Positions 1 through 10,936 of a DNA stretch of 44,792 nucleotides are shown here, one piece after another. The notes beneath the pieces are model-generated. The model saw only the letters and a program-made list of their open reading frames with translations, did no database searches and had not been told where the DNA came from. The stretch is from positions 1 through 44,792 of the forward strand of contig CAMATD010000008.1 in the NCBI GenBank assembly GCA_945860785.1, written 5' to 3'. Position 1 is the first letter of the stretch, and each line of letters opens with the position of its first letter. This DNA comes from Variovorax sp. YR752 (GTDB lineage Bacteria > Pseudomonadota > Gammaproteobacteria > Burkholderiales > Burkholderiaceae_C). Position numbers and translations under genes: made by a program.

Positions 1-270
1 GAGGCCACCACCGCGGAGGCGCTGGCCGGGCTGCTCAACGTGTCGAGCCGCACGCTGCACCGGCAACTGCACGAGGAAGGCACCTCGCTGCAGACGCTGA
101 AGAACGAAGTGCGCCACGAGCTGGCGGTGGAGCAGCTGCGCCGCACCAACCGCCCCATCAAGCAGGTCGCGCTGGCGGTGGGCTTTCGCAACGAGAAGAG
201 TTTTTCGCGCGCTTTTCTACACTGGACGGGGTTCGCACCCAGGGATTTCCGGCAACAAGGACCTCCATGA
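1..270 (+). CDS. AraC-family transcriptional regulator, C-terminal part
   Basis: The gene is cut by the left edge; the reading frame is open from base 1. The 89 visible residues form the AraC/XylS DNA-binding domain with two helix-turn-helix units: LAGLLNVSSRTLHRQL in the first, and IKQVALAVGFRNEKSFSRAF followed by WTGFAPRDFR in the second. The second part matches the family signature (ALAVGF..EKSFSRAF). It should bind DNA near a target promoter; the effector domain lies outside the window, so the inducer is unknown. Its TGA overlaps the ATG of the next gene (ATGA at 267-270), which suggests translational coupling to the membrane protease gene. Confidence 0.9.
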   Translation, partial: EATTAEALAGLLNVSSRTLHRQLHEEGTSLQTLKNEVRHELAVEQLRRTNRPIKQVALAVGFRNEKSFSRAFLHWTGFAPRDFRQQGPP

Positions 271-809
271 ACGGCTACACGAGGATTCGTCGCGTGAAAG
301 TCTTCGTGGCCAGGGTTTACATCCACTGGTCCGTCCTGCTCGTGGCGGGCGGCCTGCTGGCGCTGTCGATCCGCACGCCGCTGCTGGCCCTCATCACCAT
401 CGGCTGCTACCTCGGCATCATCTTCGTGCATGAAGCCGGCCACGCCTTCTTCGCCCAGCGGCTCGGGTACCGGCCCTTTGCCATCTACCTGGGCTTTGTG
501 CACGGGCGCTGCGACTACGAGGAGCCCTACAGCGTCAAGCACGAGGCCATCGTCGCCTGGGGCGGCGTGGCGGCGCAGCTGGCGCTGGCCATTCCGTTGA
601 TCGTGCTGGCACAGACCACGTCCGTGGCCAGCGTGCCGGGACTCGGGCCCGTCTTCGGATTTCTCGGCTACATCAACCTCGTTGTCGCGCTCTTCAACCT
701 GACGCCCGTGCCGCCGCTCGACGGGGCGCGGGTCTGGGCACTGCTGCCGATCCTGTGGAGCGAGCGCGCCCGCAAGCCGAAGCCGCGGCGCAAGTTCGGC
801 AAGCGCTGA
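267..809 (+). CDS. M50-type (site-2 protease) membrane metalloprotease
   Basis: This 180-residue hydrophobic protein carries the zinc-protease motif HEAGH (about residue 57) inside a membrane segment. A second motif, NLTPVPPLDGARVW (about residues 143-156), corresponds to the family's NxxPxxxLDG element, which supplies the third zinc ligand. About four membrane segments are visible, and the N-terminus and C-terminal tail are basic. It lacks the PDZ and extra domains of RseP, so it resembles the short minimal M50 proteases of proteobacteria. The substrate is unknown. The start is fixed by the ATGA overlap with the upstream AraC gene. Confidence 0.85.
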   Translation: MNGYTRIRRVKVFVARVYIHWSVLLVAGGLLALSIRTPLLALITIGCYLGIIFVHEAGHAFFAQRLGYRPFAIYLGFVHGRCDYEEPYSVKHEAIVAWGGVAAQLALAIPLIVLAQTTSVASVPGLGPVFGFLGYINLVVALFNLTPVPPLDGARVWALLPILWSERARKPKPRRKFGKR

Positions 810-833
810 TCCGGCCCGGAGAATCCGCGACGA

Positions 834-1154
834 TCAGGCGGCGATCAGTGCCAGCGCGTCCGCGATGGACTGGCTGTCTTCCGGCCGCACCAGCTTCGCG
901 ACCTGCTTGCCGTCGCGCATGAACACCAGCGTGGGCCAGAGCCGGACGTCGAACGAACGGCCCAGCGGGCGGCCGCTGCCGTCTTCGACCTTGATGCGCG
1001 GGATGTCCGGGTACTTGGAGAACGCTTCGGCGATGTTCGGTTGCGCGGCCTTGCAGATGCCGCACCAGTTGGTGCCGAACTCGACCACGGCGGGACCGGA
1101 GAGCGCGTCGATCTCGGTGCGGTCGGGCTGCTCTGTCTTGTATTCAGAGGTCAT
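834..1154 (-). CDS. Thioredoxin-family protein
   Basis: A 106-residue thioredoxin fold with the redox motif WCGIC (about residues 30-34) and the cis-proline region LWPTLVFMRDGK. WCGIC differs from the WCGPC of classical thioredoxin, so its redox potential or partners may differ. No signal peptide is visible, so it is probably cytoplasmic. I chose the ATG at 1154 because AGGAA lies about 9 bases upstream; an in-frame start at 1193 would add 13 poorly structured residues. It lies 51 bases after the HAD phosphatase gene on the same strand and may share the thiC transcript. It converges with the M50 gene, leaving 24 bases between them. Confidence 0.88.
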   Translation of the reverse strand: MTSEYKTEQPDRTEIDALSGPAVVEFGTNWCGICKAAQPNIAEAFSKYPDIPRIKVEDGSGRPLGRSFDVRLWPTLVFMRDGKQVAKLVRPEDSQSIADALALIAA

Positions 1155-1205
1155 GGGCTGTTGTTCCTGCGGATCGGGGTTGACGCCCTTCATTCCACCA
1201 GAAAC

Positions 1206-1898
1206 TCAGGCGGCCTGCAGGCCATGGCCCGATAGCAGCGCCGGCAGTTCGGTCATGTCGCCGAACACCCGCACCGCGCCCGCGCTCAGCAGCGGGCCGG
1301 GGCCGCTGTGGCCCGAGTCGCCCGTGCTGTAGCCGAACACCGTGGCGCCCGCGGCCACGCCCGCCATTGCGCCGGTGACCGTGTCTTCCACGACGGCGCA
1401 GCGCCTGGGGTCGACGCCCAGTGCCTCCGCGGCGGCAAGGTACACGTCGGGATGGGGTTTGGAGCGCGGCGTTTCGTGGCCGCTGAAGATGCGGCCTTCG
1501 AAGCAGTCGAGCAGGCCGACCTTGGCCAGTTGCAGTTCGACCTTGTGGCGGTCGGCGCCCGAGGCGCAGGCGATGCGGCCCTTGAGCATCGCGTGGATCT
1601 GGCGGATGGCCGCGGGCGCATTGGGGATGGCCGTGAGGTCGCGCTCGAGGGCCTCGTTGCGGCGGGCCCTGAATGTCTTCAGCCACTCGGGGGTGATCGC
1701 GAAACCCGTCTTCGATTCGATGAGTGCTGCTTCGTCCTTCACGGCCTTGCCGGTGAAGGTGTTCATCGACTCTTCGGTGGTGATGTGCCAGCCGAGTTCG
1801 CCGAGCATGTCGGCGAGGACGCGGTTGGTGATGGGTTCGGAATCGACGAGAACGCCGTCGCAGTCGAAGAGGACTGCGGCGAAAGGGAATGGGGTCAT
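1206..1898 (-). CDS. HAD-superfamily phosphatase, beta-phosphoglucomutase-like
   Basis: A 230-residue HAD hydrolase with motif I FDCDGVLVDSEP near the N-terminus (nucleophile Asp and acid/base Asp both present). A helical cap domain follows, then motif II CASGADRHKV, the KPHPDVYL lysine motif III and VVEDTVTGAMAG motif IV. This order and the cap position fit subfamily I phosphatases of the phosphoglycolate phosphatase / beta-phosphoglucomutase group; the substrate cannot be deduced. It starts 55 bases after thiC on the same strand. A role in dephosphorylating a thiamine intermediate is possible from position alone but not shown. Confidence 0.88.
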   Translation of the reverse strand: MTPFPFAAVLFDCDGVLVDSEPITNRVLADMLGELGWHITTEESMNTFTGKAVKDEAALIESKTGFAITPEWLKTFRARRNEALERDLTAIPNAPAAIRQIHAMLKGRIACASGADRHKVELQLAKVGLLDCFEGRIFSGHETPRSKPHPDVYLAAAEALGVDPRRCAVVEDTVTGAMAGVAAGATVFGYSTGDSGHSGPGPLLSAGAVRVFGDMTELPALLSGHGLQAA

Positions 1899-1953
1899 TG
1901 CGCTGAGGGGGTTCGGGGGAGTTCCCCCATGGTAGCAATGACCCCGGGCGAGC

Positions 1954-3927
<1,974 letters not shown>

Positions 3928-3936
3928 TCAGGGAGT

Positions 3937-4031
3937 GCAGCTCTTCTTACGCCGGTATGACCCGGATCAAGTTCGCGAGTCGGCAGCTTTGCCATCTCAG
4001 CACACCACATGTGTGCACCCCGGAGCGGGGC
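3937..4031 (-). promoter_or_regulatory. TPP riboswitch (THI box) upstream of thiC
   Basis: Read on the minus strand, the leader contains the conserved THI-box segments in order: CCGGGGTGC, then GTGCTGAGATGGC (the CUGAGA block), then GAACTTGATCCGGGTCATACC and GGCGTAAGAAGAG, matching the ACCUGAUCUGGAUAAUGCCAGCGUAGGGAA block. This is the thiamine-pyrophosphate aptamer. It ends about 97 bases before the thiC start, leaving room for an expression platform that masks the AAGGAG ribosome site or forms a terminator. Confidence 0.95.
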
Positions 4032-4033
4032 TG

Positions 4034-4062
4034 ATTGTGCGGGCCTGAGTCGGGTACGTCAA
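4034..4062 (-). promoter_or_regulatory. Putative sigma-70 promoter for thiC
   Basis: On the minus strand TTGACG (4057-4062, five of six matches to the -35 consensus) and CACAAT (4034-4039, four of six to the -10) are separated by exactly 17 bases. A start about 6-8 bases downstream would fall right at the 5' end of the THI box, as expected for a riboswitch transcript. Confidence 0.65.
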
Positions 4063-4212
4063 CCCGGGCCGCCGGTGCAAGGGGGTGGGCGAAGCGACAC
4101 GAAGTGCGCGAGGCCTGGGGGTGGGTCATAAAAGCCTGTTTACGATCTATCTATTCAGGGCTGTGCAGATGCCTGTTGGGGTGAGGTGCGCGGTCAGTTC
4201 GGGGTGCGTGTA

Positions 4213-4294
4213 CAGGACACCGGGTGTCCCCCTCCGCGAATGTCCCCCGCTTCGCTCCTCCTTTATTTCGCTGCGGGGGACACCCGGTGCCCTG
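4213..4294. repeat. Long imperfect palindrome, REP/MITE-like
   Basis: Two 20-base arms, 4213-4232 and 4275-4294, are inverted copies of each other with one mismatch; the core of each is CACCGGGTGTCCCCC or its complement. A further tgtcccccgc at about 4241-4250 can also pair with the right arm, so two alternative hairpins compete. The insert is C/T-rich (gcttcgctcctcctttatttcgctgc). It lies in the only gene-poor stretch of the window, between the thiC promoter and ychJ. The shape suggests a dispersed repetitive extragenic element; no second copy is visible here. A coding role is unlikely. Confidence 0.6.
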
Positions 4295-4414
4295 TGCACA
4301 GTGGGCGCTGTCGTTGTGCCGGCGGATCAAGCGCTGCGCAGAGCACACCGCCGGCGTGATCGCGCCCTGAACAGCAGCACCCCAATATGGCCAAAAATAG
4401 ACCGTAGACAGGCT

Positions 4415-4846
4415 CTAAGCCAAGGGCTGCTGCAGGTCGCCCTCAAGGTAATACCAGCGCTCGCCTTCCCGCACGAAGCGGCTGCGCTCGTGCAGGCGCG
4501 TGGCGGTGCCCGTGCTGCTGCGCTGGCGCGCGACGAATTCGACCTCGGCATGGTCGGCCTCGAGCACGGAGCGCGAACGGATGTCGAGCCTCAGCCATTT
4601 GACGCCGGGCTCGACATCGATCGAAGCCGGCCGCTTCGACGCATGCCAGGTGGCGAGCAGGTATTCGGCACGCTGCAGAACGAAGGCCGAATAGCGCGAA
4701 CGCATCAGCGATTCGGCGTCGGGCGCGGGCGTGTTCTCGAAATCGTCAAGATAGCGGCCACAGCACAGGGCGTAGCCGATGGGCTTGTCGCGGCGGTCGG
4801 TACGGCCGCAGGGGCAAGGTCCGGTGGTGGGATCGATGGCGCTCAT
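4415..4846 (-). CDS. ychJ: YchJ-family protein (UPF0225)
   Basis: A 143-residue protein with an N-terminal cysteine-rich motif, CPCGR followed by ALCCGRYLDD, which resembles a SEC-C type metal-binding motif. The family signature LMRSRYSAFVLQRAEYLLATWH follows, then a beta-rich domain with VEFVARQR and SRFVREGERWYYLEG. The biochemical role of YchJ proteins is not established. I start at the ATG at 4846 (MSAIDPTTGPCPCG), which sits directly before the cysteine motif as in the family. The longer in-frame extension to 4948 overlaps the end of the upstream kinase gene and looks non-coding. The ribosome site is weak. Confidence 0.85.
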   Translation of the reverse strand: MSAIDPTTGPCPCGRTDRRDKPIGYALCCGRYLDDFENTPAPDAESLMRSRYSAFVLQRAEYLLATWHASKRPASIDVEPGVKWLRLDIRSRSVLEADHAEVEFVARQRSSTGTATRLHERSRFVREGERWYYLEGDLQQPLA

Positions 4847-4901
4847 GAAGACCGCTATTGGAACACCTCGCGGCCCTCCCTCCGATGGGGCAACCCCGGA
4901 G

Positions 4902-6722
4902 CTATGCAGGACGGCTCCCGGCGATGGCTTCCTGGAGCGCCCGCGCATCGGCCGGCTTGTAGATCAGCGCATAGCCCGCGCGCTAGACCTCGGCCCGGTT
5001 GGCATGGGCGGTTTCCCCGGTCAGGATGACCACATGGCGCACCTTCCCGACCGCCTGGAGGGCTTGGGCAGCGGCCAGCCCTGAGAGGCCGCTGCCCAAG
5101 CGCAGGTCGCTCAGCATCCGGTCAAACACACCGGCCTGCTGCAGGGCATCGCGCGGATTGGCGGCCTGCGCCACCTCGTGGCCCCAGCCGCAGAGCAGCG
5201 AACGCATCGCCTCGCGCACCGGCTGCTCGTCGTCGAGCACCAGGATGCGGATCGCGGGCGGCCGGTCGGGTGGGGCCTTGGCCGGCGCACCGGGCGCTCT
5301 CGCTTCCGGCTCGTCGGGTGGCTCGGGCGCCTCTTCCAGCACGAGCGAGAAGGTGCTGCCGCAGCCCGGCGCGGTGCGCACCTCGATGCGCGACCCCATG
5401 ACCTGCGCCATGCCCGCCACCAGCGACAGGCCCAGTCCGAGCCCCCGGCTGCGATCCCGCCCCGGGTTGTCGACCTGGAAAAACTCCTCGAACACCTGCT
5501 CCCGGTGCCGCGCCTCGATGCCCACGCCCGAATCGCGCACCTCGATGCGCCAGGCCGGCACGCCGTTGGGCGTGCGCTGCAACCGCCGCGCGAGCACGAA
5601 GACCGTGCCCGAAGGCGTGTACTTGATGGCGTTGTCGATCAGGTTGCCCAGCACGCGCGTCAGCATGCGCGCATCGGCCCGCACCACGGCTTCGGTCGGG
5701 CGGATGCGCAGCGCCAGCCCCTTGGCGTCGGCCAGGGCCGCGAAACGCCCGTTCAGCGATTCGAACAGCGGGTCGAGGTACCGGGGCTCCAGCCGCACCG
5801 GGGCCACGCCGCCGTCGAGCTGCGCGATGTCGAGCAGCGCGTCGATGGAGCCGCGCAGGGCGTCGACGCTGTCGCGCATGAAGCGCAGGTTGTCGGGGCT
5901 GGGTGCGCTGCGCGTGTTGAGCGCATCGACAAAGATCGCCAGCGCATGCATGGGCTGGCGCAGGTCGTGGTTGGCGGCCGCGAAGATGCGTGCGCGCTGC
6001 GCCGCGAGTTGCGCCACATGGTCGAGCTGCCTTGCCAGCGCGTCGGCCAGGCGCGCTTTCTCGAAGCCGGCTTCGATGGCACCCACGATCAGCCGGTTCT
6101 GCTTGCGGGCGTAGTAGAGCGCGGCAAACATCTGCGAGACGACCAGGCAACCCATGATGAGCTGCACGCTGCCCGGCTCGACCACCAGGCGCAACGCCAT
6201 GCCCAGGAACATCGGCACGCTGAAGCACACCGCCGCTAGCCACCACTGGGCCAGCGCCGCGATGACGACGCTGGAAACCCCGCTGACGAAGAAGTACATC
6301 AGCAAGATCAGCGTCAGGTTGTCGTGCGGAAAGAAGAGCCACGGCGCCAGCCCCCAGATCAGCCCCGGAACCAGCATGAGCAACTCCAGCCGCCGGCGCG
6401 TCTGCACCGCCGTGGCGACTTCGATGCGGGCCGGGTCCACGCGGCGCAGGTGGCGATGCCGCTGCCACTGCGAGGTGTGCACCAGCACGCCCCAGACCAG
6501 CGCACCCGGGTTGTGGGTCAGGACGAGAAAAGTAATCCAGAAGATGGCCGCGACCGTGGCCGCCATCAGCGGCGTGTCGAAGGTGTCGATCACATAGGCC
6601 CGCGCCAAGCTCTGGTCGACCAGCGGATTGGCATTCGGCGATTCGACCCAGTAATCGCGTATGCGCCGCAGCACAGCCCCCGGGAAGGGCTTGCGAGCGG
6701 AGCTGGAGGGGGATGCAGGCAT
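4902..6722 (-). pseudogene. Hybrid sensor histidine kinase with receiver domain, nonsense-interrupted
   Basis: The N-terminal half has about six membrane segments. It is followed by a coiled linker, an H-box (AAANHDLRQPMHAL, about residue 254), an N-box (NLIDNAIKYT, about 364), DSGVGI and RGLGLGLSLV of the ATPase domain, then a receiver domain (ILVLDDEQPVREAM, phospho-acceptor in MLSDLRLG). An in-frame TAG at 4983-4985 stops the protein after ILTGETAHANRAEV. Reading past it, the same frame continues RAGYALIYKPADARAL to a natural TAG at 4902-4904, restoring the conserved receiver lysine (YKP). The lesion thus removes the last 26 residues of the receiver; the full protein would have 606. The start at 6722 (MPASPSS) is uncertain; a GTG at 6791 is an alternative. 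It diverges from the LuxR-type gene and is probably its partner. Confidence 0.85.
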
Positions 6723-6807
6723 GGGCGGAAAAGCGGGCCCGCAATTCTGCGCGCATTGCGCGAACCCCGGGTCACCCACCCGGACATCCACCCTTGGCGT
6801 GGCGCTT

Positions 6808-6820
6808 GCTAAACGTTAGC
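6808..6820. promoter_or_regulatory. Small inverted repeat in the kinase/LuxR divergent promoter region
   Basis: GCTAA-acg-TTAGC is a perfect 5-bp inverted repeat with a 3-base spacer, 34 bases before the LuxR-type start codon and between the two divergent genes. It could be the binding site of the LuxR-type regulator. The arms are short, so chance is possible. Confidence 0.3.
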
Positions 6821-6853
6821 CTTACTTTGGCACACGAAAAGAGCGAGGCGGCG

Positions 6854-7573
6854 ATGTACCTGACAGCACCCGAACAGCAGGCGCTGCGCGGCGTTTTCAC
6901 GCTGCTGGCGGAAGACTGCGGCGAACGCGACATCCGCGAGCGGCTCGGCTGGGCGCTGCTCGACCTGCTGCATGCGGACCAGTTCGCGTCCTTCGTGTGG
7001 GATGCCGCAAGCGGCCGCTTCGTCGGCCGCGTGGCGCTCAACATGGACGCCGCCAACCTCGACCGCTACGACGCATGGCACCAGCACCACGACCCGATCA
7101 CCTTCGTGCTGCAGTCGCACCGCCGCGCCACGCGCGTGTCCGAGGTGATGCCGCAGCGCGAGCTGATGCGCAGGGAGTTCTTCACCGACTTTCTCTCGCG
7201 CGACGGAATGCATTGGGGCATGAACCTGCATGCCTTCGAGGGCGACCTGCGCATCTGGCGGCGCAAGGGACGGGGCGATTTCGGCGACCACGAGAAGGCG
7301 CTGCTCGATCTGATCGAGCCCGCGTTCATCGGCGCGCTGCAGCGCGCCCAGCGGACGGCGGCTGCGGTGCCGATGCCGGTTGAAGCCGCATGGAGCACAT
7401 TGAGCACACGCGAACAAGAGGTCGCACGCGCCGTGTGCGAAGGCCTGACCGACAAGGAGATCGCGCGCCGCATGGCCGTGAGCGTGCCCACGGTGCGCAC
7501 CTACCTGCGGCGCATCTTCGACAAGCTCGGCATCGAGCGGCGGTCGGCGCTGGCCGGCTGGGCCGCGCGCTGA
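6854..7573 (+). CDS. LuxR-family transcriptional regulator
   Basis: A 239-residue regulator. Residues from about 175 on form the LuxR/NarL helix-turn-helix: LSTREQEVARAVCEGLTDKEIARRM, then VSVPTVRTYLRRIFDKLGI. The N-terminal 170 residues have no receiver aspartate pattern (no DDxxxxR or typical phospho-site) and look like a GAF-like or other sensory domain, with WDAASGRFVGRVALNMD and DFGDHEKALLDLIEP. It may therefore sense a ligand rather than receive a phosphate. I choose the ATG at 6854, preceded by GAGGCGG; the longer frame from 6713 would run through the divergent promoter region. The partner kinase gene diverges from it. Confidence 0.88.
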   Translation: MYLTAPEQQALRGVFTLLAEDCGERDIRERLGWALLDLLHADQFASFVWDAASGRFVGRVALNMDAANLDRYDAWHQHHDPITFVLQSHRRATRVSEVMPQRELMRREFFTDFLSRDGMHWGMNLHAFEGDLRIWRRKGRGDFGDHEKALLDLIEPAFIGALQRAQRTAAAVPMPVEAAWSTLSTREQEVARAVCEGLTDKEIARRMAVSVPTVRTYLRRIFDKLGIERRSALAGWAAR

Positions 7574-7593
7574 CCCTGCTCCGCAAACGCGCC

Positions 7594-9112
7594 CTACTTC
7601 GCCTTGGGCGCCGGCAGGCGACCCAGCACCGTTTCCACCGCCATGCCCACCGCCAGCAGTTGGCGATCGCTGCCGGCCGGCCCGTCCAGCTCCAGCCCCA
7701 CCGGCAGCCCGCTGGTCGCGCCGAGCCCCGAAGGCAGCTGCACACCCGGAATGCCGGCGTTGCTGCCCGGGTCGGTGTTCTGGATCAGCGCACCGAAGTT
7801 CTCGGGACTGCTGGCTTCAGGTGCGGCCACCAGCGCCACGCGCGGCACGGTCGGGAACACCAGCGCATCGAGCTTGTTCTTCGCGAAGGTGTCGCGGTAA
7901 AGCTTCTGCAGCGCGGGCCGCGCGACGCGCATGGCGTTGTCGTAGACCGGCTTTGCATCGACCACGCCGTTCGGCGCGGGCAGCTTGCTGCGGGATCACG
8001 AAGGCTTCGAAGGTGCCCTTGACGTCGGGGCTCGCGATGCCGGCTGTCAGCTGCGCGATATCGATGCCGGTGCGGTACTTCGCGAGGTAGGCCACCATGT
8101 CGTCGTGCGCCTCGTAGAGCGCAAGCGGAAAGCCGATGGCGCCGTTGAGTTCCATCAGCTTCGGCATCTCCACGTCCACCAGTGTGACGCCCGCCGCGCG
8201 CAGCCTGGCGAGTGCGGCGTCGGTGGTGGCGCGCGTGTCCGCGTCGAGGTTGGCGTAGAAGGCCGGCACCACGCCGAGCCGCACGCGCTTCAGGTCGGCG
8301 GGCTTGAGCGGCGTGCCGCCCGCGATCACGCGGTCGAGCAGCGCGACATCGACCATCGACTGCGCCATCGGGCCCGCGGTGTCGCGTGTGTGCGAGATCG
8401 GCGCGATGCCCTGCTGCGAATAGCGACCCATGGTCGGTCGCAGCGAAGCGCAGCCGTTGAACGCGCAGGGAATGCGCACCGAACCGCCGGTGTCGGTGCT
8501 GAGCGCCGCCGGCGCCATGCGCGCGCCGAGCGCCGCGCCATTGCCCGATGACGATCCGCCCGCGATGCGGCTCGCATCGTAGGCGTTGCGCACGCCGACC
8601 TCAGGGCCGGTCTGGAACGCGGGGTTGTAGCCGGTGACGCCGAAGGCCAGCTCGTGCATGTTCGTCTTGCCCAGGATGACGGCACCGGCCGCGCGCAGCT
8701 TGGCAACCACGGGCGCATCGGCAGCGGGCACGAAGCCCTTGAGCGCGGGCATGCCGGCCGTGGCGGGCAGGCCTTGCACCTGGATGTTGTCCTTGATCAC
8801 CACAGGCAGGCCAGCCAGCGGCTTGCAGGCGCCGCCGCGCTTGCGCTGCGCATCGGCGGCGCGCGCGGCCTTCAGTGCGCCGGCCTCGTCGAGCGTGACG
8901 AAGGCGTTGAGATTCGCCTTCGCCTTGGCCTGCGCGAGGTAGGCCGTCACCAGTTGCTCGCTGCTCAGGGTGCCGGCGCAAAGCTGCTGCACGGCGTCGC
9001 TCGCCGTCAGCGTGGCGATGTCCGGGGTCGCGGGCTGCGCCTGTGCGGATGAGCCGACGACACCAAGGCACAGCAGGGCCGCGGCGAGGGGAACGGGTTT
9101 GGAAATGGACAT
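7594..9112 (-). pseudogene. Amidase (amidase-signature family), frameshifted
   Basis: An exported amidase-signature enzyme; start at 9112 (MSISKPVPLA) with GGAGG about 9 bases upstream, followed by a signal peptide ending near AQAQP. The Ser-cisSer-Lys triad is visible: Lys in VVIKDNIQ, Ser in GGSSSGNGAALG, and Ser in STDTGGSVRIPC. After EAFVIPQ the frame is lost near 7985-7990. The continuation KLPAPNGVVDAKPVYDNAMR...GLPVGLELDG runs to the stop at 7594 in another frame. The total length (1519 bases) is one more than a multiple of three, so a single extra base explains it. Repaired, the enzyme has about 505 residues. It would hydrolyse an amide in the periplasm; substrate unknown. It converges with the LuxR gene, leaving 20 bases between them. 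Confidence 0.85.
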
Positions 9113-9167
9113 GGCAAGGACCTCCGACGAAGAGACCGCCATGCTGCGCCGTCGGCGCTGGCCTGTC

Positions 9168-9187
9168 TGTCATCGAAACCGATGACA
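9168..9187. promoter_or_regulatory. 20-bp dyad upstream of the amidase gene
   Basis: TGTCATCG-AAAC-CGATGACA is a perfect 8-bp inverted repeat with a 4-base centre. It lies 56 bases before the amidase start and 8 bases after the trehalase stop. The form fits a dimeric repressor or activator operator for the amidase; as RNA it could also be a small hairpin. There is no U-tract on either strand, so a terminator is less likely. Confidence 0.45.
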
Positions 9188-9194
9188 CCGGAAC

Positions 9195-10853
9195 TCATGG
9201 CCGCTTCAATTCCGGATAGATCGTCATCAGCTGCATGGCCACGCCGTTGGTCCAGCCAAAGCCGTCCTGCAAGACATACTCGCCGCCGCCGGCCTCGCCG
9301 CTGTTGTCGATCACGTTGTACTTTTCGACCAGCTTGCCGCTGCTGCCGTAGACCTGCTGCACCTTGCCCATCCAGCGCGTCGCGATTTCATGCGCCAGCG
9401 CATCCTGGCCATAGCGCCGAAGGCCTTCCACGGCAATCCATTGCAAAGGTGCCCAGCCGTTGGGCGCATCCCATTGCTGGTTGGTAGAGATCGGCGTCGT
9501 CACCACGCCATGCGGCTTCAGCAGTTCCTTGCCTGTCCAGTCGGCCACGCGCGCCGCCTGCGCGGGTTCCGCGAGGCCGACGAACAGCGGGTACAGCGTG
9601 GCGGCGCCCGGTCGGCCGGTCTGCTGCTGCTTGATCCACTGGTAGTCCACGTAATGGCCACCGGCTTCGTTCCACAAATACTTCTGCACCGCCAGACGAC
9701 GACGTTCGGCGCGTTGCGTGAAATCGTTGCTGCAAGCGGTGTCCTGCACGCGCTCGCAGCCCAGGCGGATCGCGTTCTCCAAACCGTACAGCAGGCTGTT
9801 CAGGTCGACGGGCACGATCGCGGTGGTTTCGATGGTGGCCAGCGTCTTGCCGTCGGCGAACCAGCGGCTGCTGAAGTCCCATCCGCTCTCCGCGGCGGCG
9901 CGCACGTCGCGATAGGCCTCTGCGGCGGCGCGACCGCTCTTCTGCGCCAGCGCAACGTCCTCCGCATACGATTCGTCACGCGGCACGGCGCGGTCGTCGT
10001 AGTAGCGGTTCAGCACGCTGCCGTCGACCAGCGCCACCACCCGGCGGTGCGCGGTACCGGGCTTGAGACCGTTCGCACCCTCCATCCAGAATGCGTATTC
10101 GCGCCGCAGTTGCGGCAGGTAGCGCGCATAGGCGGCGGCCTCGTCCTGGGTGGACAGCAGGCCGACCATCTTGAAGTAGAAGGGCGGCTGCGACCGGCTC
10201 AGGTAGTAGCTGCGATTGCCGTTCGGAATATGGCCGTAGCGGTCGATCAGGCTGGCGAAATTGCCGACCATGTCGCGCAGCGCCTGTGGCTTGCCGTTCT
10301 GCAGCAAGCCCAGCATGGTGAAGTACGAATCCCAGTAGTACACCTCGCGAAAGCGCCCGCCCGGCACCACGTAGGACCCGGGCAGCGGCAGCAAGGAAGA
10401 ACCTGCGCCTGGCTTCTGCGGTTGCTGCGTCAGATGCGGCCAAAGACTCGCGATGTGCTGCGTCAGTGACTGCGAACGATCACTGACATAGGTGTCGGCG
10501 TTGTCCTGCGGCAGGTTGAAGTGCTGCCGCACGAAGCCGGACAGGTCGAAACCGGGACGGTCCTTTTCACGCCTGTACTGCGCAGCGACGACCGCGGGCG
10601 AGGTCTTGGGCACGGCGTCGACGAAAGTCTTGCCGTCCTTGAAGACCTGCCCCAACTGCACCGCGGCGAACAGCTCCGGATACAGCTCGGAAGGCGACGC
10701 CGAATAGACCGCGGTGGGCCTGGCGGCAACGAGTACTTCAGCATTCGCGGGCGCGTTGAACGCGCCGAATGCCAGGCTGGCTGCCACTGCGGCAGCCGCA
10801 ACGACCGAGAAGCCCGGGCAACGATGCGGCGGAGCCGCGAATGCCTGAGTCAT
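9195..10853 (-). CDS. treA: Periplasmic alpha,alpha-trehalase (GH37)
   Basis: A 552-residue secreted enzyme that hydrolyses trehalose to two glucose molecules. An N-terminal export signal precedes the catalytic domain. Both GH37 signatures are present: PGGRFREVYYWDSYF (about residue 157) and QWDAPNGWAPLQ (about residue 467). The catalytic acid lies in ESGWDFSSRW and the base region in LVEKYNV; the glycine-rich block AGGGEYVLQDGFGWTNG is intact. Length matches E. coli TreA (about 565). It is preceded by the acyl-CoA dehydrogenase gene (83 bases) and followed by the amidase gene. No obvious sugar-specific regulator is nearby. Confidence 0.95.
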   Translation of the reverse strand: MTQAFAAPPHRCPGFSVVAAAAVAASLAFGAFNAPANAEVLVAARPTAVYSASPSELYPELFAAVQLGQVFKDGKTFVDAVPKTSPAVVAAQYRREKDRPGFDLSGFVRQHFNLPQDNADTYVSDRSQSLTQHIASLWPHLTQQPQKPGAGSSLLPLPGSYVVPGGRFREVYYWDSYFTMLGLLQNGKPQALRDMVGNFASLIDRYGHIPNGNRSYYLSRSQPPFYFKMVGLLSTQDEAAAYARYLPQLRREYAFWMEGANGLKPGTAHRRVVALVDGSVLNRYYDDRAVPRDESYAEDVALAQKSGRAAAEAYRDVRAAAESGWDFSSRWFADGKTLATIETTAIVPVDLNSLLYGLENAIRLGCERVQDTACSNDFTQRAERRRLAVQKYLWNEAGGHYVDYQWIKQQQTGRPGAATLYPLFVGLAEPAQAARVADWTGKELLKPHGVVTTPISTNQQWDAPNGWAPLQWIAVEGLRRYGQDALAHEIATRWMGKVQQVYGSSGKLVEKYNVIDNSGEAGGGEYVLQDGFGWTNGVAMQLMTIYPELKRP

Positions 10854-10936
10854 GTCAGTCTCCCCTTTGTTGTTCAGCGGAAACTTTACATGACGGGTCG
10901 CGGCCTGCGCCTGTCACCCTGCCGCGCGGCGGGGCT

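Noticed and set aside
4085..5029. Open frame through the palindrome and ychJ
   Set aside because: It runs through a palindromic non-coding element and antisense to ychJ; no motif.
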